From Corynebacterium sp. ES2730-CONJ (lineage in GTDB: Bacteria; Actinomycetota; Actinomycetes; Mycobacteriales; Mycobacteriaceae), in contig NZ_JANUXZ010000005.1 in assembly GCF_024834055.1 (NCBI RefSeq), positions 1 to 64,000 on the forward strand: 64,000 bases of DNA, given 5' to 3'. The position numbers and the translations under genes are program-made. Below are positions 37,195-47,671 of this stretch, one piece after another (within the stretch, counting starts at the first letter, position 1; each line of letters starts with the position of its first letter). The notes beneath the pieces are model-generated. The model searched no databases. It saw nothing but the letters and a program-made list of their open reading frames with translations, and was not told the DNA's origin.

Positions 37195-38667
37195 CTAGGA
37201 GGCAGACTGCCGTTCCTCCCACCACGCCAGCAAATACTTGCTAGCCAACTCTGGCTCCAGAGGGCCCAATTCCAACCGTAATTCCTTCAGATAGGCCCAT
37301 GCTCGACCAACGTCGGGGCCCGGCTGTAAATCAAGCAAGTCCATAATGGCGTTGCCGTCAAGATCGGGGCGAACTCGGGCAAGATCTTCTTTTTCGGCAA
37401 TCTCAGCGATACGCTCTTCTAGATGATCATAAATGCGTTGTAAACGCTGCGCCTTTTTCTTATTGCGCGTTGTGCAATCCGCTCGAACCAGTTTGTGCAG
37501 CCGGGGCAGGAGATCGCCAGCGTCATTGACATACCGACGCACTGCTGAATCAGTCCACTTACCTTCATTAAAGCCGTGGAAGCGCATATGCAGGAAGACC
37601 AATTGGCTGACCTGTTTGATCATCGCCTTCGAGTATTTCAGTGCCCGCATCCGGCGACGCACCAAGCGCGCACCCGCAACCTCATGTTGGTGAAAACTAA
37701 CTCTCCCATTTTGGTCATAGGCCCTAGTCTCGGGTTTACCAATATCATGAACTAAAGCAGCCCAACGTAATACCAAGTCGGGGACTTCTTCTTGATCAAT
37801 AGCTTGTCGTAACACCTGAAGCGAGTGCGCATAAACATCTTTATGCTGCTGGTGCTCATCTTGAGTCATGCGTAATTCTAATAACTCGGGATAGCAGTAC
37901 TGGGCGAGACCAGTATCCACCATGACATCGACGCCTTCCCAAGGTATGCGACCGAGCATTAATTTATCTAGCTCCACCTGGATCCGCTCCGCGGTTATCC
38001 GCTCCAATTGGGAGGCCATCTGGGTTAAGGCATGACGCACTCGGGGAGCGAGTTCGAATTCCAACTGCGAGACAAAGCGAGCCGCACGCAACATCCGTAA
38101 GGGATCATCATGGAAGCTCTCCTCTGGGCTGGCTGGAGTATCGATCCTCCTTTGACTAAGGTCCTTAAGCCCACCCATGGGGTCATGAAAAATTAGAGAA
38201 CCTTCCGCAGTAATTTCAACCGCCATCGCATTGCACCGAAAATCGCGGCGGATCAGATCCCCTTCCAGAGTCGATCCGAAGTGCACCACTGGATTTCGCG
38301 AGTGCCCATCGTAGAGATCAGCGCGAAAGGTGGTAATTTCAATTTGCTGTCCAGCCTTTTCGGCCGAGACGGTTCCGAAGTCAATACCGGTATCCCAAAC
38401 CACATCAGCGTAGTCCTGTAAAATCTCAGAAACGATCTCGGGATGGGCATCAGTAGTGAAGTCCAAATCATTGCCCAACCGATTCATGAGCGCATCGCGC
38501 ACCGATCCGCCCACGAGGTATAAGGTATATCCCCTTTGGTGAAATTTTTCGGCTAAGGGCACTATATCTGCAAAGAGCGGCTGCAGGGCTTTATTAAGTT
38601 GGCTAATTGCCGCCTCTGTGGTGAAGGGTAGTTCGAGGGTTTTCTGCTGATTAGGGGGGATAGTCAC
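37195..38667 (-). CDS. cca: CCA tRNA nucleotidyltransferase
   Basis: 490 residues. A nucleotidyltransferase head with LVGGSVRDALMNR and the catalytic DLDF, an RNA-binding part with RRDFRCNAMA, and a C-terminal HD domain (LRWAALVHDIGKP) as in actinobacterial PcnA/CCA enzymes. It adds or repairs the CCA end of tRNA. It is divergent from the NUDIX gene. Confidence 0.95.
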   Translation of the reverse strand: MTIPPNQQKTLELPFTTEAAISQLNKALQPLFADIVPLAEKFHQRGYTLYLVGGSVRDALMNRLGNDLDFTTDAHPEIVSEILQDYADVVWDTGIDFGTVSAEKAGQQIEITTFRADLYDGHSRNPVVHFGSTLEGDLIRRDFRCNAMAVEITAEGSLIFHDPMGGLKDLSQRRIDTPASPEESFHDDPLRMLRAARFVSQLEFELAPRVRHALTQMASQLERITAERIQVELDKLMLGRIPWEGVDVMVDTGLAQYCYPELLELRMTQDEHQQHKDVYAHSLQVLRQAIDQEEVPDLVLRWAALVHDIGKPETRAYDQNGRVSFHQHEVAGARLVRRRMRALKYSKAMIKQVSQLVFLHMRFHGFNEGKWTDSAVRRYVNDAGDLLPRLHKLVRADCTTRNKKKAQRLQRIYDHLEERIAEIAEKEDLARVRPDLDGNAIMDLLDLQPGPDVGRAWAYLKELRLELGPLEPELASKYLLAWWEERQSAS

Positions 38668-38841
38668 GCTGGGTAAGTCTACCGTGTTCGTGGTCTATGC
38701 TAAAGACAGATAAAATAATGCTCGACATTAAAAATACCAACGATGATATCTACAACCCTTGCACCGAAGGGCTGGAGGATCTGACATAAACCACATTGTC
38801 ATTAATAGTGACCGCACCGTCAAGGAATGGAGTCTGAAGAG

Positions 38842-39633
38842 ATGTCTTCTCTATCATCACCTCAGGGTTCTCCTTCACAGAGTGGACAATCCCAAATTCA
38901 TGCGCGCACTGCGGATACTATCCTCCCAAGACTGAGTAGTGAAGAAATACTCACCCCCAACTCTCTAGCACACCGGGCGCGGTTGACTAAGAAGGATAAG
39001 CCCAAGGAGAAGCCAAAACCTAAGCGCACCCAAAAAGCGACAATACGGAAGCGAGGGGAGGGGCGCCGCCGCCAGGGTGGGCGCAGTACCAACCGTCGTG
39101 GGCCAAAGCGACCACCCGAAGCTCACCGGATGATGAAACGAATGGAGACCTCCGCTGGGGGGCTCGTCATCTCCGGGCTTGCAGAGGCTGTCGATCACCG
39201 TGGGCGAGTAGATCTGTCAAAGATCTATGTGGCTCTCATCGGGCGCAAGGATCGGCGCGGGCGCCTTTTATGGTCCATGCCTAAAGGCCATGTGGAAGAG
39301 CACGAAGATATCGAAGCAACAGCGGCACGGGAAGTGTGGGAAGAAACCGGCATTCTCGGCGAGGTCTTTGCCACTCTCGGACAAATTAGCTACTGGTTCG
39401 TTTCGGATAATACGCGTATTCATAAGACTGTTTACCACTACCTGCTGCGTTATCAAGATGGAGTTCTTAACGACGAAGATCCTGAGGTTACCGAGGTCGC
39501 GTGGATACCAGCCTCAGCACTCCTTGAGTATTTTGCGTATGCCGATGAGCGTAAGCTGGCCAAGATCGCGCTTCGGATGCTCCCCGATTTAGCCCGCACG
39601 GAGGCGCAGGAAGGACGGATGACGCCCCGATGA
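38842..39633 (+). CDS. NUDIX hydrolase (MutT4-like position)
   Basis: 263 residues. A basic, low-complexity N-terminal extension (residues 25-95, many Lys, Arg and Pro) precedes a NUDIX domain with the box GHVEEHEDIEATAAREVWEETGI (G-x5-E-x7-REVxEExGI). It hydrolyses nucleoside-diphosphate-linked substrates; the substrate is unknown. I chose ATG 38842 with GGAG nine bases upstream; ATG 38827 has its Shine-Dalgarno directly adjacent. It overlaps the next gene by four bases, as in mycobacteria. Confidence 0.88.
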   Translation: MSSLSSPQGSPSQSGQSQIHARTADTILPRLSSEEILTPNSLAHRARLTKKDKPKEKPKPKRTQKATIRKRGEGRRRQGGRSTNRRGPKRPPEAHRMMKRMETSAGGLVISGLAEAVDHRGRVDLSKIYVALIGRKDRRGRLLWSMPKGHVEEHEDIEATAAREVWEETGILGEVFATLGQISYWFVSDNTRIHKTVYHYLLRYQDGVLNDEDPEVTEVAWIPASALLEYFAYADERKLAKIALRMLPDLARTEAQEGRMTPR

Positions 39634-42116
39634 AACCATCCTCTCCTCACTCGTGTCGCCTGGCTCTCGGTATTGCGCTGACCCTTAGTATGCTCGCCCC
39701 CACAAGTGCGCTGGCCAACCCGCTGCCTCATTCTCCAAACAACCCGGCGGCACTAGGAACCTGGGTGGGCCAAAGCCCGCGGGTTGATAAGCGAGAGCCA
39801 GATCTAGCAATAAGTCTCGATCGAGCACCAGCTCAGATCTCCTTTGGGCAAGTCCTCCAGGTCTCTCTATCGGTGCGCAATAATACGGATAGCGAGATGG
39901 ACAATATCATTATTGTTCCAAAACGGGCAGCGGAACCCAGAAGCGTTAACCAGGCTCTTGAACTTCCAGCTCTGAGCCAAGAAGCTTATCCATTCTTTGC
40001 TAATACTATTGATATTGACGGTCCGATTGTGCCGGGAGAGACGCGCCATATCGATATTGAAATCCCCACCGCAGCGCAGGCGATTGGTGGATTCGATATT
40101 ATTCGCCCAGGTATCTATCCTTTATTATTTGGAGTACAAAATACTACCTCAGGGCAACGATATTCATCCCAGCGCTTTCTCCTCAACGTCGCGGCAGATC
40201 CGAGTACTCCTCGTACTCCTCAGGATGCAAAGGAAGAGGAAACTGACAATCCCGAGCGAGCACCCGGACTTACCCTGATCTATCCCATTACTGCCGTAGT
40301 TGATATTCTCGGCGGGGAAACTGGGGAAGCTGGGAAAGAACGCGCGCCGCTTATTATGCGCAGCGAAAATCTCGCTCGTCAGCTTGCCCCCGATGGGCGG
40401 CTGAGCACAATAGTCAAAGACTTCCGCACGGTCACAGACAGAGAGCCAGCTTTGAAAGAAGCTAGTTGTATCGCCCTTGATCCACAGCTTATAGATACCG
40501 TATCGAGGATGACTCAGGGCTATCGCATTGCCACAGAACGCCCGAGTTCAGTCTCACAGAATCTACGCCTGCGCGATTCATGGTTTTTTGCCGACCAAGA
40601 TATCGATTCCATCCCTGGTAGCGCCTCAGACGACGCCGCACGCTGGCTTGCAGAACTCAAAGCACTTCTAAGTACCACCTCTTGTGTGGTGGCACTACCG
40701 TGGGCTAATACCGATATCAACGGACTAGCAAAGCTAGGGGATAGCTGGCTCATGCGCGAAGCGCTGGATCAGGGTGCTCTGATCCTCAGGCGCGAACTGG
40801 GCGTAAATCCGGCACCAGATATTGTTATTCCCGCAAGCGGTTATCTTGAACCCACAACCATTAGTTCCCTCGGCTGGGCTGATTATTCCACCCCTACCAA
40901 TAACAATCAGATGCCTACTGATCTCGCAACGGCGTGGAATGCACGGGAACCGAAGGATACTGATACTACTACTGCACCCCTTCCACAGCGTCCCATCACA
41001 GTACTGCTAGCCGATAACTCTTTCCCGCAAACTAGTGGACGATTTGCCCCCTTAGCACCAGGAATTCGAGCCGCCGGATTCGATAGTTTAGTAGCCTCAA
41101 GTTTTGCACATAGCGCACCAGATCCACTCACCATGAGTTATACCCCTGATTCGCACCGCTATGATTTCCGCCAGGATTCACTAGTAGCTCGCAGTAATAC
41201 AGCATCAAATATACTTCGTTTAAGTATCTCCCAGCGCACAGAAGAAGATTCCCAACCATTGGTGGTGCCGTTGCCGAGCAATATAGATAGTGGGCAACCG
41301 TGGTTGGATACTGCTGCTGAATTACTCAGAGATCGAGCTGCCCAACCGCGCAACTTACTGAACGTGATCACCCCGCTCCCTCAAGAGCAAGAAGCTTTGG
41401 ATCAAGCGGAAGAGTTCGTAGCTGTTTCCTCTCCTTTTCCCGATCCCGCTCAAATAGCTGACACCGAGCTATTAGCGGCTAAAGGTTTAGTATCGTCTAT
41501 AGATAACCTCACGCGCTTGATGATTAGCGATTCCGCTATCTCCTTGAGCCCTTATGAGTTTACTGAGCCCTTACGCCGAGATGTGATCCGCTCTTTTACC
41601 CTAGAGGGGCGCCAATCTATAGCGCGTTTCGATGAGCATAGTGAGGATATTAGGAACCTCATTGCCGCCACCCGGGAGACTCTGGCACAACTGAGGAATT
41701 CGGTGAGCCTTATTCCACCAGGAAATGTTTTCACAAGAACCTCGGATTCATCACCGCTTCTTGTTGTGGCTCAAAATGGTTTACCGCTACCTGTCGATGC
41801 CAGGCTTGCCTATAGTGGGCCCAACGAGGCGAAGATTGGAATTCCGCGGGAGATTCTTATCCCCGCAAAGGGCTCGATTACGATCTCGATGAATGCAAAT
41901 CTGGAGGCTGTGGAGTCTCGACGAGCAGATCTTCGTATGTGGTTGACCACAAATACCAATGACGCCATATCTGAGTCCGTGACCATGGGTGTACAAACCC
42001 GATCGGGATTATCTGGTACTTCAGGCTTCGCCGGTTATGTGCTACTAGCTCTCGTTATCGTTCTTATCGGGCGAATTTTCCCCAGCCTTCTGGCGGAATT
42101 TAGACGTGACAAATGA
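39630..42116 (+). CDS. DUF6049 family envelope protein
   Basis: 828 residues with a signal peptide (cleavage near SALA, about residue 30), a large extracytoplasmic region with beta-sandwich character near the start (QVLQVSLSVRNNTDSEMDNI), and a C-terminal membrane helix (about 803-822) followed by basic FRRDK. This is the Rv3909-type protein always found before murJ. Its function is unknown but the context suggests lipid II or cell-wall export. It overlaps the NUDIX gene by four bases. Confidence 0.88.
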   Translation: MKPSSPHSCRLALGIALTLSMLAPTSALANPLPHSPNNPAALGTWVGQSPRVDKREPDLAISLDRAPAQISFGQVLQVSLSVRNNTDSEMDNIIIVPKRAAEPRSVNQALELPALSQEAYPFFANTIDIDGPIVPGETRHIDIEIPTAAQAIGGFDIIRPGIYPLLFGVQNTTSGQRYSSQRFLLNVAADPSTPRTPQDAKEEETDNPERAPGLTLIYPITAVVDILGGETGEAGKERAPLIMRSENLARQLAPDGRLSTIVKDFRTVTDREPALKEASCIALDPQLIDTVSRMTQGYRIATERPSSVSQNLRLRDSWFFADQDIDSIPGSASDDAARWLAELKALLSTTSCVVALPWANTDINGLAKLGDSWLMREALDQGALILRRELGVNPAPDIVIPASGYLEPTTISSLGWADYSTPTNNNQMPTDLATAWNAREPKDTDTTTAPLPQRPITVLLADNSFPQTSGRFAPLAPGIRAAGFDSLVASSFAHSAPDPLTMSYTPDSHRYDFRQDSLVARSNTASNILRLSISQRTEEDSQPLVVPLPSNIDSGQPWLDTAAELLRDRAAQPRNLLNVITPLPQEQEALDQAEEFVAVSSPFPDPAQIADTELLAAKGLVSSIDNLTRLMISDSAISLSPYEFTEPLRRDVIRSFTLEGRQSIARFDEHSEDIRNLIAATRETLAQLRNSVSLIPPGNVFTRTSDSSPLLVVAQNGLPLPVDARLAYSGPNEAKIGIPREILIPAKGSITISMNANLEAVESRRADLRMWLTTNTNDAISESVTMGVQTRSGLSGTSGFAGYVLLALVIVLIGRIFPSLLAEFRRDK

Positions 42117-42285
42117 TCTAGTTCAAGGTTCTTCGGATTAGCTAGTGGGGGCAACGGTTAACCCCGCTACGATTTCCATTTTTCTAGAACTACGGAGGAA
42201 GATGGTCTCTTTGAGACTTTTCCCTAGTTTCTCCACGGTGAGGGGCGACGGGATCTTTCCACCTTCTTCAGCTAAGGAGAATGGC

Positions 42286-45200
42286 GTGAGCAATCACCTC
42301 AATAAGCTTGATGGGCACCAGGACGATCGGCCGCTAAGAAGCTTAACTGCCGCGAACGAGCCCGGCACCCCTCTAATGCCACCACGTGGAGGTGAGGAGA
42401 AGGCTCCTCATCACACACAGGAGCCGCGCTCAACCTCACTGCTCGAGGCCGAAAGAAAAGCTGAATATAAAGCCGATGACGCCGAGGTGGTACGCTCCTC
42501 AGGGTCGATGGCTATAGCCACGCTCTTTAGCCGGATTACTGGCTTTTTGCGCAATGTGATCATCACCGCCACCTTAGGTGGGGCGATCGCTTCGGCTTTT
42601 AATACCGCCAATACATTGCCCAATTTGATCACTGAGATCGTTCTGGGCGCGGTGCTGACCTCCCTTGTGGTCCCCGTATTGGTGCGCGCCGAAAAAGAAG
42701 ATCCCGATCGGGGAGAGGCTTTTATCAGGCGCCTGTTTACTCTTGCGGTAACGTTATTAGGGTCGATTACCCTGATTGCCGTTATTGCCGCCCCCTATCT
42801 TGTGCAAATGGCATTGCGTAGCGACGGTAAGGTCAATATCGTCCAATCCACCGGCTTTGCCTACTGGCTCTTGCCACAGATTTTCTTCTACGGCATTTTT
42901 GCACTCTTAATGGCTATTCTCAATACCAAGGGGATCTTCAAGCCAGGCGCCTGGGCGCCGGTGGTGAATAATCTCATTGTGCTTGCCGTCATGGGCGCCT
43001 ATTGGTTTGTTCCTGGGGAATTAACTCCCGAGCAACCAGCCGGAGCTCTTGACATACATGTGATGCTCTTGGGTATTGGCACCACAGTCGGTGTGGTTGT
43101 GCAGGCTCTCATACTATTTCCGTATATTCGCCGCACTAATATTTCCCTCAAACCGCTGTGGGGCATTGACGCTCGCTTGAAGCAATTCGGGGGCATGGCC
43201 GCGGCGATTATTTTCTATGTCGCCATCAGTCAGTTGGGCTATATCGTCACTACCCGTATCGCCTCTGTGGCGGATGCGGCGGCGCCAAATATTTACCAGC
43301 AGGCGTGGCTATTATTGCAAGTTCCCTATGGCATTATTGGTGTTACCCTGCTCACTGCCATTATGCCGCGGCTTTCGCGCAATGCTGCTGATGGAGACGA
43401 TAAGGCGGTCACCCAAGATCTCATCATAGGTTCCAAGCTCACCTATATTGCGCTGATTCCGATCATTGTTTTCTTTACTATCTTTGGAACCTGGATTGCC
43501 CGTGGCCTTTTCGCCTATGGGCAATTCGCCGGCCCTGAGGCGACCATCTTGGGCTGGACTTTGAGCTTCTCGGCCTTCACTCTTTTACCCTATGCCACTG
43601 TTCTTCTGCACCTGCGGGTCTTTTATGCGCGCGAGGAAGCGTGGACCCCAACCTTTATTATCGCTGGTATAACGGGGACGAAAATTGCGCTTTCGCTGCT
43701 GGCTCCCATTGTTGCCACGTCACCGTCGCGGGTAGTGATCCTCCTCGGTGCTGCCAATGGTTTTGGCTTTGTTGCTGGCGCTGTGATTGGAGCCTTTTTA
43801 CTCAGGCGGAAATTGGGCCATCTAGGCACCAGAGATATTATTCGCACCTGTGCGTGGGCGCTCGCAGCTAGTTCCTTAGGTGGGTTGATCGCTTTTGCCC
43901 TCAGCCAAGCTATCGATCTGGCGGCTGGTCAGCTCTTTGACGCCTTGGGGTCGGTTGGTTATCTTGTCCAATTAACCATTGCGGGGATTGTTTTCCTCGC
44001 AATGACGGGCTTAGTTCTCTCGCGTTCCCAGTTGCCCGAAGTAAAGAAATTGGCTCAGCTACTGGCCCGAATTCCGGGAGTGAACCGAATTATCCAGCCG
44101 AGCGAGCCGGCTAAGATTTCCCATCTGAGTGCCCAGGAGTTGAAAGTGGAACAACCGAATTATATTGACGATACTTTCAACGCCACCCCTGTACCGCCGC
44201 CAATGTCTGCGGGTATCGTTCGGGGTCCGCGACTGGTTCCAGGCGCTGAAGTCAGCGATGGCAGTTTCCGGCTCCTGGTCGATCACGGATCCGCCCCGGG
44301 AGTTCGCTTCTGGCGGGCTATGGAGAAGCGGACGGGACGCGAGGTATCCCTGACCTTCGTTGATACCTCTGGGCTCACCCCAATGGCGCCGCTGAGTCCT
44401 GCAGCGGCCGCTGATGCTGCCGATCGAGTCAAAGTGAGAACCCTCGCACTTGCCGGCTTAAAGAGCGACAGTATCGCAAAAAATATTGAGGTTCGCTCTT
44501 ACCGTAATGGGTGTTTGATCATCGCCGATTGGGTGCACGGAACTCCGCTCGCTAAGCTCGCTAGCGATCCCGATCAGCAGGATCCCCAGGCGGTGGTATT
44601 CGCACTGGCGCCGTTGGTGGCTGCTGCTGGCAAGAAGACCTTGGGCCTGGATAATAGGGCTCGAATTCGGGTGAATACCGATGGGGTAGCGGTGCTCGCT
44701 TTCCCAGCCGTTCTGGCCGACGCTACCCACGAGCAAGATTTGAAATCTCTGCGCACCGCCTTAGGCATCTTGATCAACGACGAGGCCCCATCAGATATTA
44801 GAGAGCTCTTAGAGGGCGACCTCGAGGAGATGCCCGGAGCCTATGAGAAGTACCTAAAGAAGCTCTCTGAGCCAACTGAGCCAGGTGATACCCAAACCCT
44901 CCAGGTGACCGCTCAAAAGGCCCCCCGAGAGATTAAGTCGCCTGTGGGTGGATTCGGCCGTAAAGGGTATGGGCGCGGTGCTACCACAGCCGTCCTTGTC
45001 GGTGCTACCTCAATGGTGGTGCTGGCCGCGATCATTACCGCGTATATTACCTCCGTACTCAATAGTGGCAACGAGCAGGCCCCCATTAAGGCTGAGGAGC
45101 TTGCACCTATAAGCTCTGAGATAGCCAAACCTTCGCTGATCTTGGCCGTGGAGTCGGCCTATCCGTGGAGAGATAGCAATGCCACTGCATCCTTTGCTGC

Positions 45201-45546
45201 CGATGGTAATCCAGAGACTATATGGAAGGCCCAGGCAGATGAGGCGGTTATTATTAATCTGGCAGCAGCCAGTGAGATCAACCGACTCGTGGTCAATAGC
45301 CCTACTCCGGGCTTTAGGCTGCAGGTCTTTGGGGTGCGCGACAATAATCCCATCGGGGCTCAAACTAACCTCAACGATCTCTTGGCAAGAAATATCTTAG
45401 CTGAGCTCAGTGTGGATAAAACGCGGGCGAGTGTCGATATTGATTCCTCTACACACATCAAACAGCTACTCGTCCTGGTCAGCTCTATTAAAGGCGAAGC
45501 CGAGGGTGTAGAGATCAAAGAGCTCCAAGTAGTGGGAATGCCCTAA
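42286..45546 (+). CDS. murJ: Lipid II flippase MurJ with pseudokinase and C-terminal extracellular domain
   Basis: 1086 residues. Residues 70-590 form the multi-helix MurJ/MviN membrane core (SRITGFLRNVIITATLG). Residues about 640-860 are a kinase-like domain without the catalytic loop residues, corresponding to the mycobacterial MviN pseudokinase that binds an FHA protein. A membrane helix (897-925) is followed by a discoidin-like domain (945-1086, SAYPWRDSNATASFAADGNP). I chose GTG 42286, with AAGGAG six bases upstream, over an open frame that begins at 42145. It is the central gene of the envelope block. Confidence 0.94.
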   Translation: MSNHLNKLDGHQDDRPLRSLTAANEPGTPLMPPRGGEEKAPHHTQEPRSTSLLEAERKAEYKADDAEVVRSSGSMAIATLFSRITGFLRNVIITATLGGAIASAFNTANTLPNLITEIVLGAVLTSLVVPVLVRAEKEDPDRGEAFIRRLFTLAVTLLGSITLIAVIAAPYLVQMALRSDGKVNIVQSTGFAYWLLPQIFFYGIFALLMAILNTKGIFKPGAWAPVVNNLIVLAVMGAYWFVPGELTPEQPAGALDIHVMLLGIGTTVGVVVQALILFPYIRRTNISLKPLWGIDARLKQFGGMAAAIIFYVAISQLGYIVTTRIASVADAAAPNIYQQAWLLLQVPYGIIGVTLLTAIMPRLSRNAADGDDKAVTQDLIIGSKLTYIALIPIIVFFTIFGTWIARGLFAYGQFAGPEATILGWTLSFSAFTLLPYATVLLHLRVFYAREEAWTPTFIIAGITGTKIALSLLAPIVATSPSRVVILLGAANGFGFVAGAVIGAFLLRRKLGHLGTRDIIRTCAWALAASSLGGLIAFALSQAIDLAAGQLFDALGSVGYLVQLTIAGIVFLAMTGLVLSRSQLPEVKKLAQLLARIPGVNRIIQPSEPAKISHLSAQELKVEQPNYIDDTFNATPVPPPMSAGIVRGPRLVPGAEVSDGSFRLLVDHGSAPGVRFWRAMEKRTGREVSLTFVDTSGLTPMAPLSPAAAADAADRVKVRTLALAGLKSDSIAKNIEVRSYRNGCLIIADWVHGTPLAKLASDPDQQDPQAVVFALAPLVAAAGKKTLGLDNRARIRVNTDGVAVLAFPAVLADATHEQDLKSLRTALGILINDEAPSDIRELLEGDLEEMPGAYEKYLKKLSEPTEPGDTQTLQVTAQKAPREIKSPVGGFGRKGYGRGATTAVLVGATSMVVLAAIITAYITSVLNSGNEQAPIKAEELAPISSEIAKPSLILAVESAYPWRDSNATASFAADGNPETIWKAQADEAVIINLAAASEINRLVVNSPTPGFRLQVFGVRDNNPIGAQTNLNDLLARNILAELSVDKTRASVDIDSSTHIKQLLVLVSSIKGEAEGVEIKELQVVGMP

Positions 45547-45559
45547 GAAGAAAAATATC

Positions 45560-45600
45560 AAAAAGAACCTCCATATTTTTACGGAGGTTCTTTTTGATTT
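45560..45600 (+). terminator. Strong terminator after murJ
   Basis: A perfect 13-bp stem AAAAAGAACCTCC / GGAGGTTCTTTTT (45560-45572 with 45583-45595) followed by GATTTTTTTG. It ends the NUDIX-DUF6049-murJ message. Confidence 0.9.
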
Positions 45601-45960
45601 TTTTGACCTACCCCGCCGATATCATCGTGGAGCTCCCATCTTGTTGTACTCATTGTTCTCTTGTGATGTACTCACCAGATTCTTCGCTGTATTCCCATTT
45701 ATGGAGTTTGGTTGTGAGAAAAATTAGTGCCAATCCACCTGTATCCGATCTACAGACATCAGTAAATTTCTCAGTTGTTTTTAATAAATAGCTGAATATA
45801 AAGCATATGCGTGCACTGATACCCCCGTTGCTATACCTTTCATGAAGCGCTAGCAAAAAAGTGCACTGATACTTCCCAACATATAAGAAAACGGTGATGC
45901 TTTTACCATCCTCTCTCTGGTGCCGATGAGGGATGCCCGCCGTGAACCGAAAGTCCAGCT
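45601..45960. other. Intergenic region before sigM, with a 12-bp direct repeat
   Basis: 360 bases without a convincing gene. GTGCACTGATAC occurs exactly twice, at 45811-45822 and 45861-45872, 50 bases apart, upstream of sigM. The spacing is near five DNA turns, so the pair could be one regulator's double site or two similar promoter elements. Short open frames in the region lack codon or family support. Confidence 0.5.
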
Positions 45961-46587
45961 ATGGCTCGTTCCCACCAGCATGATGAGGCAACTACCCGCA
46001 ATTCTGTCGAGCGTGCCAGCGCTGCCTTGGAAGCTCAAGCCGATGAAGTCTTGGTTGCCGACTATCTTGCTGGATCTGATGCTGCTTTCGCCGAGATTGT
46101 AGGCAAACATGAACGTCATTTGCGCTATGTGGCTCGCAAATATGCTCGTACGGAAGCCGATGCCGAGGATATCTTGCAAGATGCACTCTTACGGGCCGCA
46201 CGGAATCTTTCGGGTTTTCGGGGGGATTCCAAGTTATCCACATGGTTGCATCGCTTAGTTGCCAATGCCAGCTATGACCACAATCGGAAGCATACTCATA
46301 GCGTTATCAGCGCCGATCGCGCGGAATTTAATGCCGAGGTGGAAGCAGCGATGAGCTTCGACCCTTTCGCCGAACTGATCGATAGGATGAATCTAAGCGA
46401 GGAAATGCAACGCGCTCTTGACCTCCTTCCCCCGGAGCACCGTGCTGCCTTAGTGCTCATAGATTTCGCGGAGCATTCTGTTAGTGAGGCCGCCGAGATC
46501 CTGCAGGTGGCCCCTGGGACCATAAAATCCCGACGGGCTCGAGGTCGAAGGATGTTAAAGGAAATTCTACAATACCGGGTTCTCTAA
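45961..46587 (+). CDS. sigM: ECF RNA polymerase sigma factor SigM
   Basis: 208 residues. Region 2 (DAAFAEIVGKHERHLRYVARKYARTEADAEDILQDALLRAARNL) and region 4 (LDLLPPEHRAALVLIDFAEHSVSEAAEILQVAPGTIKSRRARGRRML) define an extracytoplasmic-function sigma factor. SigM in corynebacteria controls disulfide-stress genes such as thioredoxin, matching the next two genes. No anti-sigma gene lies between it and trxB (118-base gap). A perfect DnaA box occurs inside the gene at 46234-46242. Confidence 0.92.
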   Translation: MARSHQHDEATTRNSVERASAALEAQADEVLVADYLAGSDAAFAEIVGKHERHLRYVARKYARTEADAEDILQDALLRAARNLSGFRGDSKLSTWLHRLVANASYDHNRKHTHSVISADRAEFNAEVEAAMSFDPFAELIDRMNLSEEMQRALDLLPPEHRAALVLIDFAEHSVSEAAEILQVAPGTIKSRRARGRRMLKEILQYRVL

Positions 46588-46705
46588 GCTTGACAGCAGC
46601 TCACTTATGATTGGTATTGCCTATATAAAATCTTTCATCTATAGTCTGGGTTATAAACGCTAGAATAAGGTTGATTACTCACCACTTCGACGAAAGAACA
46701 GCACT

Positions 46706-47635
46706 ATGGCAGATATCCACAACGTGATCATCATTGGCTCCGGTCCCGCAGGCTATACCGCAGCACTCTATGCAGCCCGCGCCGAACTTCATCCGCTCGT
46801 ATTCGAAGGATATGAATACGGTGGTTCCCTGATGACCACAACCGAAGTCGAAAACTTCCCTGGCTTCCCCGCCGGAATCATGGGCCCAGAGCTCATGGAA
46901 AATATGCGCAGTCAAGCCGAGCGCTTCGGAGCTCAGCTCATCAGCGAAGAAGTAACCAAGGTCGAGCTAGACGGTGAGATCAAAAAGGTTTGGGTCGATG
47001 ACACCCTGTACCAAGCCAAGAGCGTCATTCTCGCCACCGGCTCCGCCCCTCGCTATATCGGAGTGGAAGGGGAGAAAGAACTCCTAGGCCGCGGCGTCTC
47101 AGCGTGTGCTACCTGCGATGGCTTCTTCTTCCGCGACCACAATATCGCTGTGGTTGGTGGCGGTGATTCCGCAATGGAGGAGGCCCTTTTCCTCACTAAA
47201 TTTGGTAAGAGTGTGACCATTATTCACCGCCGTGAAGAATTCCGCGCCTCCGCCATTATGCTCGAACGTGCCCGCAATAATGACAAGATCACCTTCTTAA
47301 CCAATAAGGTTGTCAGCAAGGTCAACGGAGATCAGCAAGTCAGCAATGTGGAACTCACCGATACCATTACGGGCGAGGTATCACATCTCGATGTCACCGC
47401 CCTTTTCGTAGCCATCGGTTATGATCCCCGCTCCGCCCTCTTCAAAGATACCGTCACCTGCGACGAGTCAGGTTATGTAATCGTCGACGAGCCTTCGACC
47501 CGCACTAATATCCCTGGTGTTTTTGCGGTCGGCGATCTTGTTGATCGTCACTATCAGCAGGCCATTACTGCAGCGGGAACCGGCTGCCGCGCGGCTATTG
47601 ATGCCGAACACTTCCTGGGTACACTCACCCAATAA
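46706..47635 (+). CDS. trxB: Thioredoxin reductase
   Basis: 309 residues, a flavoprotein with FAD motif [16 protein letters not shown], redox-active CATC in [16 protein letters not shown] motif [12 protein letters not shown] and FAVGDLVD. It reduces thioredoxin with NADPH. trxA follows by 36 bases. Confidence 0.97.
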   Translation: MADIHNVIIIGSGPAGYTAALYAARAELHPLVFEGYEYGGSLMTTTEVENFPGFPAGIMGPELMENMRSQAERFGAQLISEEVTKVELDGEIKKVWVDDTLYQAKSVILATGSAPRYIGVEGEKELLGRGVSACATCDGFFFRDHNIAVVGGGDSAMEEALFLTKFGKSVTIIHRREEFRASAIMLERARNNDKITFLTNKVVSKVNGDQQVSNVELTDTITGEVSHLDVTALFVAIGYDPRSALFKDTVTCDESGYVIVDEPSTRTNIPGVFAVGDLVDRHYQQAITAAGTGCRAAIDAEHFLGTLTQ

Positions 47636-47671
47636 AACCTATAAAACCTAGTTAGATAAGAAAGGTCTTTT

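Noticed and set aside
45594..45856. Short frames on both strands between murJ and sigM
   Set aside because: They begin in the murJ terminator or lack any ribosome binding site and family similarity.
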